A program made the translations under genes and the position numbers. The notes under the pieces were generated by a model. It searched no databases. It was not told the origin of the DNA and saw only the letters and a list, made by a program, of their open reading frames with translations. This document shows positions 31,238 through 39,814 of a stretch of DNA of 54,279 nucleotides, piece after piece (the first letter of the stretch is position 1; each line of letters opens with the position of its first letter). This DNA comes from Clostridiales bacterium (GTDB taxonomy: Bacteria > Bacillota > Clostridia > Christensenellales > Pumilibacteraceae), in assembly GCA_003533505.1 (NCBI GenBank), contig DQGD01000002.1, positions 1-54,279 on the forward strand. The letters are read 5' to 3'.

Positions 31238-31268
31238 GTCATCGTCAAAAAAAGGACGATGACTTTTT
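31238..31268 (+). terminator. Terminator of gatCAB
   Basis: GTCATCGTC (31238-31246)/GACGATGAC (31255-31263), 9-bp perfect stem, A-rich loop, TTTTT tail. Confidence 0.85.
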
Positions 31269-31312
31269 CTCTCATAGATTACTTCCGCATTCGCCTTATT
31301 TTCCGAAAGGTC

Positions 31313-31341
31313 TTGCAATTACGGCGAAGTAATGATATACT
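31313..31341 (+). promoter_or_regulatory. Promoter of the exported protein gene
   Basis: TTGCAA (31313-31318), 17 bp, TATACT (31336-31341). Confidence 0.65.
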
Positions 31342-31385
31342 TATATAAATAAACGCAAAATTTGCGACGGAACGGAGGTGACGGA

Positions 31386-32975
31386 ATGAACGGTAAGAAC
31401 CTGCGAAAAGTAATATTTGCGACGGCGATGACTCTCGTTATCGCTTTGTCGGCGTTTGCGGCGGTCGGCGGCGAGCCTGCACTCGCGAACTCGGCGCAGC
31501 GGTATTGGACGGGCTCGAGCTCGTCGGGCGTGGGCGTGAGAGAGGACGATTGTCCGCTCGAGGTCGAATCCGAGCTGCTGACGTTCGATATAAAGGAATT
31601 TCCGAAAAACTACTACGGCGAAAACGAGGAACTCGATTTCGGGTCGTCGGTGACTGCCGAGTACCGTTTCTATAATCCGAGCGACGCCGACGTAACCGCA
31701 ACGCTGGCGTTCCCGTTCGGCTACGCGCCGAGCTATATCTGGAGAGAATCGTTTGAAAACGCGGTTGCGGACTTTAAAATCACGGTGGACGGCGAACCCG
31801 TCGAGTCGACGGTGCGCCACACTTATTCGCCGGGCGCGTTCAAGAATTCGGATATAAGCAGAATACGCGACGACTATGACGAGAGCGGCTTTTATCGGCG
31901 TGATTTGCCCGTTACGGCTTATTATTTCCGTTTTTCGGGCATAGACGAGGAGAAGTATCCTGCGGCTACCGCAGCGATAGACTTCAAGAGCGACAGAGCG
32001 GATAGGACTAAGTACGCGATTTCCGACGCAAACTCGTTCAGGTCCTTAAAGGACGGTTACAGAGTGGGCTCGAGCGTGAATAACGGCGACAAGATTGTCG
32101 TGTGCGTTATCGGCGAAAACGTGCCGCTAACCGCCGACCGCTGGACGGTGTACTCGAACGGCGGAATCGAAAAGCCCGTAGCCGGTTCGGCTCGACTCGA
32201 ACAGACCGTCGACATGAAGCTGTCGGAAATTATCTACGGAAATTACGACGAGAGCGGCGGTATAAGCCGCGTCGACTATTTCAACGCCGCCGTCGACATG
32301 ATGACCGCCGACGATACCGAGGGGTTAGGCTTCGTCGACTTTCCCACAAAGAACAGAATGAGCAGACTTATGCATTGGTACGAGTATAAGCTGACGGTGC
32401 CGAAGGGCGGACGGGCGGTAAACGCCGTGACCGCGCCTGCTTATCCGTCAATCGACACGCTGTACTCGCCGGCGGTGTACGAGTACGTTTACCTGCTGTC
32501 GCCGGCTTCCACCTGGGCAAAGTTCGGCACGCTGGAAATAGTCGTCAATACGCCGTACTTCATGCTCGACGGCACGAAATCCGCCACCGACGTCAAAAAT
32601 TGGGTCAAGACGGAGAACGGCTACGGCTGCAAGCTTTCCGCGTTGCCTGACGGCGAGCTCGCGTTTTCGCTGTGCTCGTCCGCTTCGCCCGAAAAGCAAC
32701 GTTACAACGGCGCGCATGCGGCGGTGTCGGCAGTTATAATCCTCGTGTGCCTTGGCGCGCTCGTCGCCGCGATAATCGTCGGCACGGCGATATTCGTGCT
32801 TGTGTACTCGCTGCTGCGGCGGAAAAAACGCAGTCGCGGCGGCGTGAAAACGGGCTTCGGCGCGAATAAGCCGAGCGATTATTTTACCGAGGAAAACTTA
32901 GTAAAATCCGAAAAGCCCGATAAAAGCGACGACAAAGAGCAAACCGGACAGGACGGCAGCGACGTAAGTCAATAG
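31386..32975 (+). CDS. Exported, membrane-anchored protein of unknown function
   Basis: 529 residues from the ATG at 31386, preceded by GGAGGTGA. N-terminal signal peptide (MNGKNLRKVIFATAMTLVIA then ALSAFAA, likely cut at ALA-NS near residue 36), a large extracellular part, one transmembrane segment near 445-472 (VIILVCLGALVAAIIVGTAI), a basic stop-transfer RRKKRSR and a polar cytoplasmic tail. The early ectodomain (TAEYRFYNPSDADVTATLAF) vaguely recalls VIT-like or DUF4424-like beta folds that follow similar N-x-S-D patterns. Type I topology, like sensors or surface adhesins. No partner gene adjacent; own promoter. Confidence 0.65.
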   Translation: MNGKNLRKVIFATAMTLVIALSAFAAVGGEPALANSAQRYWTGSSSSGVGVREDDCPLEVESELLTFDIKEFPKNYYGENEELDFGSSVTAEYRFYNPSDADVTATLAFPFGYAPSYIWRESFENAVADFKITVDGEPVESTVRHTYSPGAFKNSDISRIRDDYDESGFYRRDLPVTAYYFRFSGIDEEKYPAATAAIDFKSDRADRTKYAISDANSFRSLKDGYRVGSSVNNGDKIVVCVIGENVPLTADRWTVYSNGGIEKPVAGSARLEQTVDMKLSEIIYGNYDESGGISRVDYFNAAVDMMTADDTEGLGFVDFPTKNRMSRLMHWYEYKLTVPKGGRAVNAVTAPAYPSIDTLYSPAVYEYVYLLSPASTWAKFGTLEIVVNTPYFMLDGTKSATDVKNWVKTENGYGCKLSALPDGELAFSLCSSASPEKQRYNGAHAAVSAVIILVCLGALVAAIIVGTAIFVLVYSLLRRKKRSRGGVKTGFGANKPSDYFTEENLVKSEKPDKSDDKEQTGQDGSDVSQ

Positions 32976-33015
32976 AAAAAGTCAAAAAATCGATTGATTA
33001 GCCGATATTTTTACT

Positions 33016-33045
33016 TTGACATAACGGTCGGTTATGCGCTAAAAT
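33016..33045 (+). promoter_or_regulatory. Promoter of the GH2 gene
   Basis: TTGACA (33016-33021), 18 bp, TAAAAT (33040-33045). The spacer is almost wholly taken up by an inverted repeat at 33020-33036. Confidence 0.65.
33020..33036. promoter_or_regulatory. Putative operator inside the GH2 promoter
   Basis: CATAACGGTCGGTTATG: 6-bp arms CATAAC/GTTATG around a 5-bp centre, lying between the -35 and -10 boxes, where a repressor would exclude RNA polymerase. No regulator gene is adjacent. Confidence 0.45.
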
Positions 33046-33104
33046 ATGATAACGAAAGTATACGCGGCGACGATAACGCGCCGTGAGTAGTCAAGGAGAA
33101 AACC

Positions 33105-34865
33105 ATGGAAGAAAAAATCAATATTTCAATGCCCCGTCCCGAGTTTCCCGACCCCCAGCTGCGGCGCGAAAATTGGCTTAATCTCAACGGCGAGTGGGAA
33201 TTCGAAATAGACTTTACCGGCGAGAAGAACTCGTACAGCGAGCGTACTTTTCAGTTCGAACATTTCGATAAGAAAATAATAGTGCCGTTCGCACCCGAGA
33301 GCGAGCTGTCGGGAGTGGGCTACAAGGGCTTTATGGACGCGGTGTGGTACCGCCGCGACCTCGATTTTCCGAAGAGCTTTGACGGCAAGCGCAAGATACT
33401 GCATTTCGGCGCAGTCGACCATAGGGCTTATGTGTATGTAAACGGCAAGTTCGTGGGAATGCACGCCGGCGGCTATTGGCCGTTTAGTTTCGATATTACC
33501 GATTATCTCACGGGCGAGGGCGATTACCTCACGGTGCTCGCCGAGGACGACATGAGGAACGGCAAGTACGGCGCAGGCAAGCAGTCGCCCACGACCAACT
33601 CGCGCGGCTGCCACTACACGCGCACCACGGGCATCTGGCAGACGGTGTGGGTGGAGGCTGTCGAGGCTCAGCACGTCGACTTTTTCCGCCTGACTCCCGT
33701 CATCGAGCGCTCGGTTCTCGCAGTCGAACTCAATACTTCGCGCGCCGAGGACGTCACGCTTACCGCCACGGCTGGCTTTGACGGCAAGATTGTGGGAGAA
33801 AAGACGGTAAGCTTTTGTTGCGGTCACGTCGCTTTTGACCTCGAGCTTAGCGAATTGCACTTGTGGGATTTGGGACAAGGCAACCTTTACGACCTTAAAT
33901 TCACGCTGAAATCGGGCGAAACGACGCTCGATGAAGTGTATTCCTATTTCGGCATGCGCTCGGTGGCGCTCCGCGACGGCAAGTTCTACCTCAACGGACG
34001 TTCGGTTTTCGGCAGGTTCGTGCTCGACCAGGGCTTTTATCGCGACGGCATTTACACCGCGCCCGACACGAGCCGCTTCGACGAGGACGTCAGGCTGTCG
34101 ATGGAAATGGGATTCAACGGCGCGCGCTTCCACGAAAAGGTTTTCGAGCCGCTCGCGCTGTACGCCGCCGACAAAGCCGGCTATATGGTGTGGGACGAGT
34201 ACCCCGACTGGAACATTCACGTCGACGACTTTACCTGCCTCGAAGAGATTATTCCCGATTGGCTTTCGGAAATTCGCCGCGATTATAACCACCCGTCGAT
34301 TATCGGCTGGTGCTGTCTGAACGAAACGTGGGACCGCATCGGCGCGGAAGGCAGGCGGTTTCAGCAGGACAACCGAATGCTCGACGTGCTGTATCGCGTG
34401 GTCAAGAGTCAGGACAATATGCGCCCCGTCATCGACACGAGCGGTAACTTCCACGTCGTGACCGACACTTTCGACATTCATTGCTACGAACAGGACCCCG
34501 GGAAATTTAAAAAGTACTACGAGGAAGCGGACGGGCTGTACGTCAATTTCCCCGACCGTCAGAAGTACAACGGCACGCCCTATTGGGTGTCGGAGTACGG
34601 CGGAATCAAGATGCCGGGCGACGAAGCCGGCTGGGGTTATGGCAATACGCCCAAAAATCGCGAGGAGTTTCTTTCGCGCTATAAGGGACTGACCGACGTG
34701 CTGCTCGACAACCCCAAGTGCTGGGCGCTTTGCTACACGCAGCTTTACGACGTGGAGCAGGAGGTCAACGGACTGTATTTCTACGACCGCTCCGACAAGT
34801 TTACCGCCGAGGAAAAGAAGTTTTTGCGCGCGGTAATGGAGAGAAAGGCTGCCGTCGAGAAATAA
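33105..34865 (+). CDS. Glycoside hydrolase family 2 enzyme
   Basis: Retaining glycosidase with beta-galactosidase/beta-glucuronidase architecture, 586 residues, no signal peptide, so cytosolic. N-terminal jelly roll (about 20-190: LNLNGEWEFEID, VWYRRDLDFP, VDHRAYVYVNGKFVGMHAGG), Ig-like middle (190-280), TIM barrel from 290. Acid/base Glu407 in CLNETWD and nucleophile Glu497 in WVSEYGG. FHEKVFEPL near 345 and VWDEYPDW near 365 stand where LacZ-like enzymes read HNYE and DEAN. Short relative to LacZ, similar to three-domain GH2 enzymes. The sugar is not fixed by sequence. Own, possibly regulated, promoter. Confidence 0.88.
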   Translation: MEEKINISMPRPEFPDPQLRRENWLNLNGEWEFEIDFTGEKNSYSERTFQFEHFDKKIIVPFAPESELSGVGYKGFMDAVWYRRDLDFPKSFDGKRKILHFGAVDHRAYVYVNGKFVGMHAGGYWPFSFDITDYLTGEGDYLTVLAEDDMRNGKYGAGKQSPTTNSRGCHYTRTTGIWQTVWVEAVEAQHVDFFRLTPVIERSVLAVELNTSRAEDVTLTATAGFDGKIVGEKTVSFCCGHVAFDLELSELHLWDLGQGNLYDLKFTLKSGETTLDEVYSYFGMRSVALRDGKFYLNGRSVFGRFVLDQGFYRDGIYTAPDTSRFDEDVRLSMEMGFNGARFHEKVFEPLALYAADKAGYMVWDEYPDWNIHVDDFTCLEEIIPDWLSEIRRDYNHPSIIGWCCLNETWDRIGAEGRRFQQDNRMLDVLYRVVKSQDNMRPVIDTSGNFHVVTDTFDIHCYEQDPGKFKKYYEEADGLYVNFPDRQKYNGTPYWVSEYGGIKMPGDEAGWGYGNTPKNREEFLSRYKGLTDVLLDNPKCWALCYTQLYDVEQEVNGLYFYDRSDKFTAEEKKFLRAVMERKAAVEK

Positions 34866-34869
34866 AATC

Positions 34870-34935
34870 AAGGGGGGCGTAATTGCCCCCCCCATAACCC
34901 GAAATTTAGGTGACGGGGACGTAATTGCCCCCACA
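34870..34935 (+). repeat. Two G/C-tract inverted repeats after the GH2 gene
   Basis: GGGGGGC-GTAATT-GCCCCCC near 34873-34892, then a similar GGGGACGTAATTGCCCCC near 34915-34932. The two share CGTAATTGCCCCC and look like a duplicated small hairpin unit. Confidence 0.55.
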
Positions 34936-34946
34936 AGCCCGAATTA

Positions 34947-34988
34947 AAAGTAGCGTTATTTTTGCGTTAAAGCAGGTAACGCTATTTT
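34947..34988. terminator. Bidirectional terminator after the GH2 gene
   Basis: TAGCGTTA (34951-34958)/TAACGCTA (34977-34984) extended by flanking AAAA/TTTT, followed by an AT-rich tract. Confidence 0.65.
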
Positions 34989-35148
34989 TAATTTTTCATG
35001 GTAGAAATTTTAATTTTAATGGTGCGGTTTTTACTACAGCAGAAAGAAATAATACTACTTTTTTTTAAGCGAAGAAAAAAGCCAGCAAAAAAAAGTCGCC
35101 CTTGGACACTTGCGGTTGCGTCCCCGAACCCACGCAACGCTTTTTGCG

Positions 35149-36978
35149 TTATTCTACCGTGACCGACTTTGCAAGGTTTCTCGGCTTGTCGATGTCCAGT
35201 CCTTTGGCGGCGGCGACGTAGTACCCGAAGAGCTGCAAAACGACGGCGGTGAGCACGGGGGCGAGCAGGGGATTGCAATCGGGCAGAAAAACTGTGTGCG
35301 CGGCTTTCTGTTCGACGCGCGCGTTGGACTTCGATGCTACGGCAATCACGCTCGCGCCGCGCGTAGCGACTTCGACGACGTTGGACAGCGTTTTTTCAAA
35401 CAGCTCGGGGTCGACGGCGATTGCGACGACGGGCGAGCCCTTTTCGATAAGCGAAATCGTGCCGTGCTTTAATTCGCCGGCAGGATAAGCTTCGGCGTGA
35501 ATGTAGGAGATTTCCTTCAGTTTCAGCGCGCCCTCGAGAGCGGAAGCGTAGTCCATGCCTCTGCCGATAAAGAACGCGTCGCGCGCGCCGGCGTACTGCG
35601 AGGCGAGGTATTGGATTTTTTCGGGCGCGGACAGGATTTCGCCCACGGCTTCAGGCAGCTTTTTCAGCGAATCGAGCGCGCCGCGGTACTGCTCGGGCGA
35701 AACGCTGCCGATTTTCTCGGCGAAGAAAAGTCCTATGAGATAGAGCGCGGCGACCTGCGTGGTGTAGCCCTTGGTAGTGGCGACTGCGATTTCGGGGCCG
35801 GCGAGAGTGTAGAGAACGTCGTCGGCTTCGCGCGCAATCGACGAGCCGAGCACGTTGACTACGGCAAGAGTGCGACTACCCAGCCGCTTGGCTTCGCGGA
35901 GCGCGGCTAGCGTGTCCGCTGTTTCGCCGCTCTGGGAAATAACCACGGTCAGCGTGTTCTCGCGCACTATGGGCTTGCGGTAGCGGAACTCGGAGGCGAG
36001 GTCGACTTCGACGGGAATACGGCAAACGCGTTCGATAAAGTACTTGCCGATAATGCCTGCGTGGTAAGCCGAGCCGCAGCCTATGATATTGATTTTGGAC
36101 AGGCGTTTGATTTCGTCCGCAGTGAATTTTATGTCGTCGAGCACGATTTTGTCGTCCTTTATGCGCGAAGAAAGCACCGCCGTCAGCGCGCGCGGCTGCT
36201 CGTGTATCTCTTTCAGCATAAAGTGCGGATAGCCGTTCTTTTCGGCGGTAGCCTCGTCCCAATCGACGACTACGGCTTCGCGCTCGATTTTCTCCATGTT
36301 GCGGTTGAAAATGTCCACCGCCGAGCTCGAAACGCGCACGATTTCGCCCTCGCCGAGCAGAATAAAGCGGTGAGTGTGGCGGAGAAGCGCCGGCATATCG
36401 GAGGCGACGAAATTCTCGCCGTCGCCCAGCCCAACGACGAGAGGACTGTCCTTGCGCACCGCGTAGAACGAGTCGGGCGTGAGCGAACACAGCACGCCGA
36501 GCGCGTAGGAACCCACCAGCTTGTTCAGCACTTTGCGCATGCAGTCGAGCATATCCCCGTCGTAGTAGTGCTCGAGAAGGTGCGCGATAACTTCGGTGTC
36601 GGTTTCCGAGCGGAACTCATAGCCGCGAGCGATAAGAAACTCCCTCAGCTCGATGTAGTTTTCGATAATTCCGTTGTGCACGACTGCGAACTTGCCGTCG
36701 CGCGACAGGTGCGGATGCGAATTGACGTCGTTCGGCTCGCCGTGAGTAGCCCAGCGCGTGTGTCCCACGCCCACGTTACCCGAAAGCGCCTTGCCGCCGT
36801 CGGTTTTGTCCACGAGCGCGGACAGCCGCCCTTTGGCTTTGACCACCTCGATTTTGCCCGTTTCGTCCATTACCGCGACGCCGCTCGAGTCATAGCCGCG
36901 ATATTCGAGTTTTTTCAATCCGTCGATAAGCACCGGCGCGGCTTGTTTCCGCCCGGCAAATCCTACGATTCCGCACAT
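35149..36978 (-). CDS. glmS: Glutamine--fructose-6-phosphate aminotransferase
   Basis: First enzyme of UDP-GlcNAc synthesis, making glucosamine-6-phosphate. 609 residues, full length. N-terminal class II amidotransferase (catalytic Cys2 in MCGIVGFAG; GHTRWATHG near 73; VVHNGIIENY near 95) and two SIS sugar-isomerase domains (GCGSAYHAG near 300; ISQSGETADT near 345; the C-terminal DIDKPRNLAKSVTVE carries the expected end). No glmS ribozyme core was found upstream. A -10-like TATAAT lies at 37119-37114 on this strand. Partner enzyme GlmM is at 38111. Confidence 0.96.
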   Translation of the reverse strand: MCGIVGFAGRKQAAPVLIDGLKKLEYRGYDSSGVAVMDETGKIEVVKAKGRLSALVDKTDGGKALSGNVGVGHTRWATHGEPNDVNSHPHLSRDGKFAVVHNGIIENYIELREFLIARGYEFRSETDTEVIAHLLEHYYDGDMLDCMRKVLNKLVGSYALGVLCSLTPDSFYAVRKDSPLVVGLGDGENFVASDMPALLRHTHRFILLGEGEIVRVSSSAVDIFNRNMEKIEREAVVVDWDEATAEKNGYPHFMLKEIHEQPRALTAVLSSRIKDDKIVLDDIKFTADEIKRLSKINIIGCGSAYHAGIIGKYFIERVCRIPVEVDLASEFRYRKPIVRENTLTVVISQSGETADTLAALREAKRLGSRTLAVVNVLGSSIAREADDVLYTLAGPEIAVATTKGYTTQVAALYLIGLFFAEKIGSVSPEQYRGALDSLKKLPEAVGEILSAPEKIQYLASQYAGARDAFFIGRGMDYASALEGALKLKEISYIHAEAYPAGELKHGTISLIEKGSPVVAIAVDPELFEKTLSNVVEVATRGASVIAVASKSNARVEQKAAHTVFLPDCNPLLAPVLTAVVLQLFGYYVAAAKGLDIDKPRNLAKSVTVE

Positions 36979-37175
36979 GTTTTCTTATTCTCTCCGTTGT
37001 AATAATATTTCGCACGCTTTTCGGCACGCCCTCGGCCGCGGTCGGTTGCTCCGCTAAGCCTCGGGCGTCGGTTCTGCCGACGTCGGCGTTCGATTTCGTT
37101 GTGTAGCGTGGCAATTATATCGTATTCGCGTTCTCTCCCGTGCGGTACGATTTTTGCCCGTAAATTCCTCGGCGG

Positions 37176-37862
37176 CTATTCGGTCTTGCCGTCCTCGCCG
37201 TCGTTTGTCGTTGCCTCTGCGGCTTCGGTCTTAGGCTTGTGAATAATCACCTTGACAATCAGCGCAATCACCACTACGATTGCAATAATCGCCAGCGCGA
37301 GTATAATGTAATTGATGTAAGCGTTGAAGAAGCGGCACAGCAGCAGGATTATAAGGCTCGCCACGAGGTTGCCGCCGATTACCGACGCCACGGCTTTGCC
37401 GTAGGGCAGCTTGACGATGGAAGCCACCGCCGAGCCCGTCCACACGCCCGTGAGCGGCAGGGGTATCGCCACGAAAACGAACACGCCCAGCATTTTTTTA
37501 AGGTCGCTCTTGCGCTTTGCCTCGGGCGAAACGGCTTCTTCGCCGCCGCCGTCGCCCACCGACTTACTCTTGCTTTCAAATTTCTCGTAGATTACTTCGC
37601 CCAGACGGTGGAAAAGCTTGGTTTTCGCCAGCCATTTCACGAACGGTATCAGCGCCAGCAAAAGCAGCGGCACGATGAGCGACGAGCCGATAAAGGCGAA
37701 AGCCCACGACTTGACGTAGCTCATGCCTAAGCCCAGCCCTATGGGAATGGCGAGGCGTGCCTCGACAATCGGCAGAATCGCGATGAGCGTGGTTACTATT
37801 TCGGGGTACACGAAGACCCGGTTGAGGAAATCGAGCACCGCTTGTATGATTTTATCGGTCAT
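37176..37862 (-). CDS. Small multidrug export-related membrane protein (PF06695 type)
   Basis: 228 residues from the ATG at 37862 (GGAGC upstream); the frame is open further but those residues look untranslated. Four or more hydrophobic segments: LIAILPIVEARLAIPIGLGL near 20-45, FIGSSLIVPLLLLALIPF near 55, FVAIPLPLTGVWTGSAVAS near 130, and LALAIIAIVVVIALIV near 190. The motif P-I-V-E-A-R-x-A-I-P is the hallmark of the Sm_multidrug_ex family. Substrate unknown. A charged cytoplasmic loop (residues 90-120) and a polar acidic tail. Divergent from glmM with facing promoters. Confidence 0.82.
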   Translation of the reverse strand: MTDKIIQAVLDFLNRVFVYPEIVTTLIAILPIVEARLAIPIGLGLGMSYVKSWAFAFIGSSLIVPLLLLALIPFVKWLAKTKLFHRLGEVIYEKFESKSKSVGDGGGEEAVSPEAKRKSDLKKMLGVFVFVAIPLPLTGVWTGSAVASIVKLPYGKAVASVIGGNLVASLIILLLCRFFNAYINYIILALAIIAIVVVIALIVKVIIHKPKTEAAEATTNDGEDGKTE

Positions 37863-37974
37863 AAATGAAGCTCCGGTTACAGCGCCTGCGGCATGTCGCG
37901 CGGCGAAGCTGCGGCATATAATAACCTTGCGAGCGAAAAAAACGTCGTTTGCCGCCCTGAAGGTCACGGTTTAT

Positions 37975-38003
37975 ATTTTACTATATTCCCGAATGTTTGT
38001 CAA
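37975..38003 (-). promoter_or_regulatory. Promoter of the small membrane-export gene
   Basis: On the minus strand TTGACA (38003-37998), 17 bp, TAAAAT (37980-37975). Confidence 0.75.
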
Positions 38004-38018
38004 TATAAGCGCGTGCAC

Positions 38019-38048
38019 TTGACAAAATACGTCGTAAAATATTAAAAT
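38019..38048 (+). promoter_or_regulatory. Promoter of glmM
   Basis: TTGACA (38019-38024), 18 bp, TAAAAT (38043-38048). Its -35 box is 15 bp from the -35 box of the divergent promoter at 37975-38003, so the two compete or share regulation. Confidence 0.75.
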
Positions 38049-38110
38049 AGAAAAGCCATAGTGCCGCGCAACCGAATTTTGCGGCGTTCGGCGAAAAGGA
38101 GAATAAGAGT

Positions 38111-39394
38111 ATGGGTAAATATTTCGGCACGGACGGAATAAGAGGTAAGTACGGCGAAAAGCTGGACGAGGCGCTTGCCTACAAGACGGGGCTTGCGCTC
38201 GGCGAGATTTACGGCGGCGGAACGTTCGTCGTGGGGCGCGACACGCGCGTTTCGGGCGAGGAGTTGGAAACCGCGCTCGTCAAGGGACTCACGGACATGG
38301 GCGGCGAGGTTATGCTGCCCGGTATAGTGCCTACGCCTGCGGTCGCGATGCTCGCCAAAAAGCACGGCGCGGCTTGCGGCATAATGATTTCCGCCTCGCA
38401 CAATCCGCCCGAGTATAACGGTATCAAAGTGTTCGACGGCAACGGCGTCAAGTACAGCGAGGAGCAGGAGGGCAGCGTCGAGTACTATATCGATAATCCG
38501 CCCGTGATAAAAGGCGGCGGCAAGGTTTACAGCGGCGGCAACGGCAGAGCGGAGTATATAGATTACGTCGTCGGCGCGGTGAACGCCGATTTCAGAGGAC
38601 TTAAAGTTTGGCTCGACTGCGGCTACGGCGCGGCTTCCACCGTTGCCGAGGAAGCGTTCCGCCGCTTGGGCGCGACCGTCATGGTGGATAACTGCAAGCT
38701 GCGCGGCGAAAAAATTAACAGCGGCTGCGGCGCGCTTCACCCCGATTACGTCCGCAACAGCATGAAGGGCAGCGATTGCAGGCTGGGCTTCGCGTTCGAC
38801 GGCGACGCAGACAGGCTCAGCGTGGTCATGGACGGCGAAATCATCGACGGCGACACCGTGCTTTATAATATCGCAAAGGGCATGGAGATTAAAGACGGCG
38901 TTGTCGTGGGCACAATCCTCAATAACCTCGCGCTCGAAAACAAGCTGCGCGAAAACGGCAGGCGGCTCGTGCGCACGCCCGTCGGCGATAAGTATATTTG
39001 CGACCTCATGTTCAGAAAAGGCTATAATATCGGCGGCGAGCAGAGCGGCCATTATATCGTGTATCCTGCCGCGACTACCGGCGACGGGCTGATGAGCGCG
39101 ATGTTCCTCGCTAAGTCGCTGTACAACGGCGGCGAACTCGCTGGTATGGAAAAGCTTGCGCTCGTGCCGCAAAAGGCGATTGCCGAGTATGCCGACCCGT
39201 CGATAATGTACGACAAGACCATGCGAGAAATGATAGAAGCCGCCGAAAATCGGCTCAGCGAAAACGGCAGAATTATCGTGCGCATGAGCGGTACCGAACC
39301 GAAAGTCCGCGTAATGGTGGAAAGCACCGACGCCGCGCTCGTGGACGAGATTTTAGGCGAGTTTAAGAAGTATATAAATAATAGAGTTGGTTGA
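38111..39394 (+). CDS. glmM: Phosphoglucosamine mutase
   Basis: Converts glucosamine-6-phosphate to glucosamine-1-phosphate, the step after GlmS. 427 residues; slightly shorter than the usual 445-450. Four mutase domains are recognisable: GTDGIRG near 6-12, the phosphoserine loop SASHNPPEYNG with Ser96 as the phosphorylated residue, the metal loop DGDADR near 231 and the phosphate-binding RMSGTEPKVRVMVE near 395. Ribosome site AAAGGAG. Near glmS but divergent from it and separately promoted. Confidence 0.94.
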   Translation: MGKYFGTDGIRGKYGEKLDEALAYKTGLALGEIYGGGTFVVGRDTRVSGEELETALVKGLTDMGGEVMLPGIVPTPAVAMLAKKHGAACGIMISASHNPPEYNGIKVFDGNGVKYSEEQEGSVEYYIDNPPVIKGGGKVYSGGNGRAEYIDYVVGAVNADFRGLKVWLDCGYGAASTVAEEAFRRLGATVMVDNCKLRGEKINSGCGALHPDYVRNSMKGSDCRLGFAFDGDADRLSVVMDGEIIDGDTVLYNIAKGMEIKDGVVVGTILNNLALENKLRENGRRLVRTPVGDKYICDLMFRKGYNIGGEQSGHYIVYPAATTGDGLMSAMFLAKSLYNGGELAGMEKLALVPQKAIAEYADPSIMYDKTMREMIEAAENRLSENGRIIVRMSGTEPKVRVMVESTDAALVDEILGEFKKYINNRVG

Positions 39395-39437
39395 TTATAA
39401 ATTAAAAGGATAATTACTTGTTTACTGTGGGCGATTC

Positions 39438-39475
39438 CACGAAACGAGCGAACGCGGGTTGCGTTCGCTCGTTTC
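39438..39475. terminator. 15-bp perfect hairpin after glmM
   Basis: GAAACGAGCGAACGC (39441-39455)/GCGTTCGCTCGTTTC (39461-39475) with a 5-nt loop GGGTT. Very stable but without a T-run, so it may protect the 3' end or act as a repeat element instead of a classical terminator. Confidence 0.55.
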
Positions 39476-39545
39476 TGCGAATGACGGTAAAAACGTGGAC
39501 TTCTCGTTAGGTTTTAAAATTATAACGTGCAGTTTACGGTTTAAC

Positions 39546-39583
39546 GTCGTTCAGAGCGAGGCGAAGCCGAAGCGTGAAATCCC
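39546..39583 (+). repeat. Dispersed repeat, partial copy C
   Basis: GTCGTTCAGAGCGAGGCGAA and ending GTGAAATCC; aligns with copy B at 50941-51012 read on the minus strand (GTCGTTCCGAGCGGAGCGAC ... CTGAAAATCC). Confidence 0.5.
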
Positions 39584-39673
39584 CGACGGGAGAAAAGTAA
39601 TAAAACTTTATTGTCGTTACGCGAGTAATAAAGGATGAAAAATATTCGATTAAAGACGGATAATAGCTTTATC

Positions 39674-39701
39674 GTCATTCCGAGCGCTAAAGAGTGAAAT
39701 C
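39674..39701 (+). repeat. Dispersed repeat, partial copy D
   Basis: Begins GTCATTCCGAGCGC and ends GTGAAATC, the same start and end words as the other copies with a shortened centre. Confidence 0.45.
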
Positions 39702-39705
39702 AATA

Positions 39706-39742
39706 AAAAGAACGGCGGCTTACGGAAAGTAAGTCGCCGTTC
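39706..39742 (-). terminator. Terminator of the large lipoprotein gene
   Basis: GAACGGCGGCTTAC (39710-39723)/GTAAGTCGCCGTTC (39729-39742) with a 5-nt loop and one G-T pair; on the minus strand a TTTTT tail follows. Confidence 0.85.
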
Positions 39743-39814
39743 GCGGTTTTTAGTTGTCTAGCCGATAGTCGTAATCGTTTGAGCGATTAGCAATCGGTTT
39801 CGTCGTACAGCCGA

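Larger units (their letters stand above)
39476..39705. other. Intergenic region with partial dispersed repeats
   Basis: No supportable gene. Two members of the dispersed family lie here: GTCGTTCAGAGCGAG at 39546 running to GTGAAATCC by about 39583, and GTCATTCCGAGCGCTAAAG at 39674 running to GTGAAATC by 39701. The rest is AT-rich with no clear signal. Confidence 0.5.

Noticed and set aside
33126..34934. A 602-codon open frame on the minus strand opposite the GH2 gene
   Set aside because: Shadow of the GH2 gene, which has both catalytic Glu motifs; no domain in the antisense product.
36979..37120. glmS ribozyme upstream of glmS
   Set aside because: The expected core sequence and cleavage-site context were not found on the minus strand; only a GC-rich ACGCCC/GGGCGT hairpin is seen.
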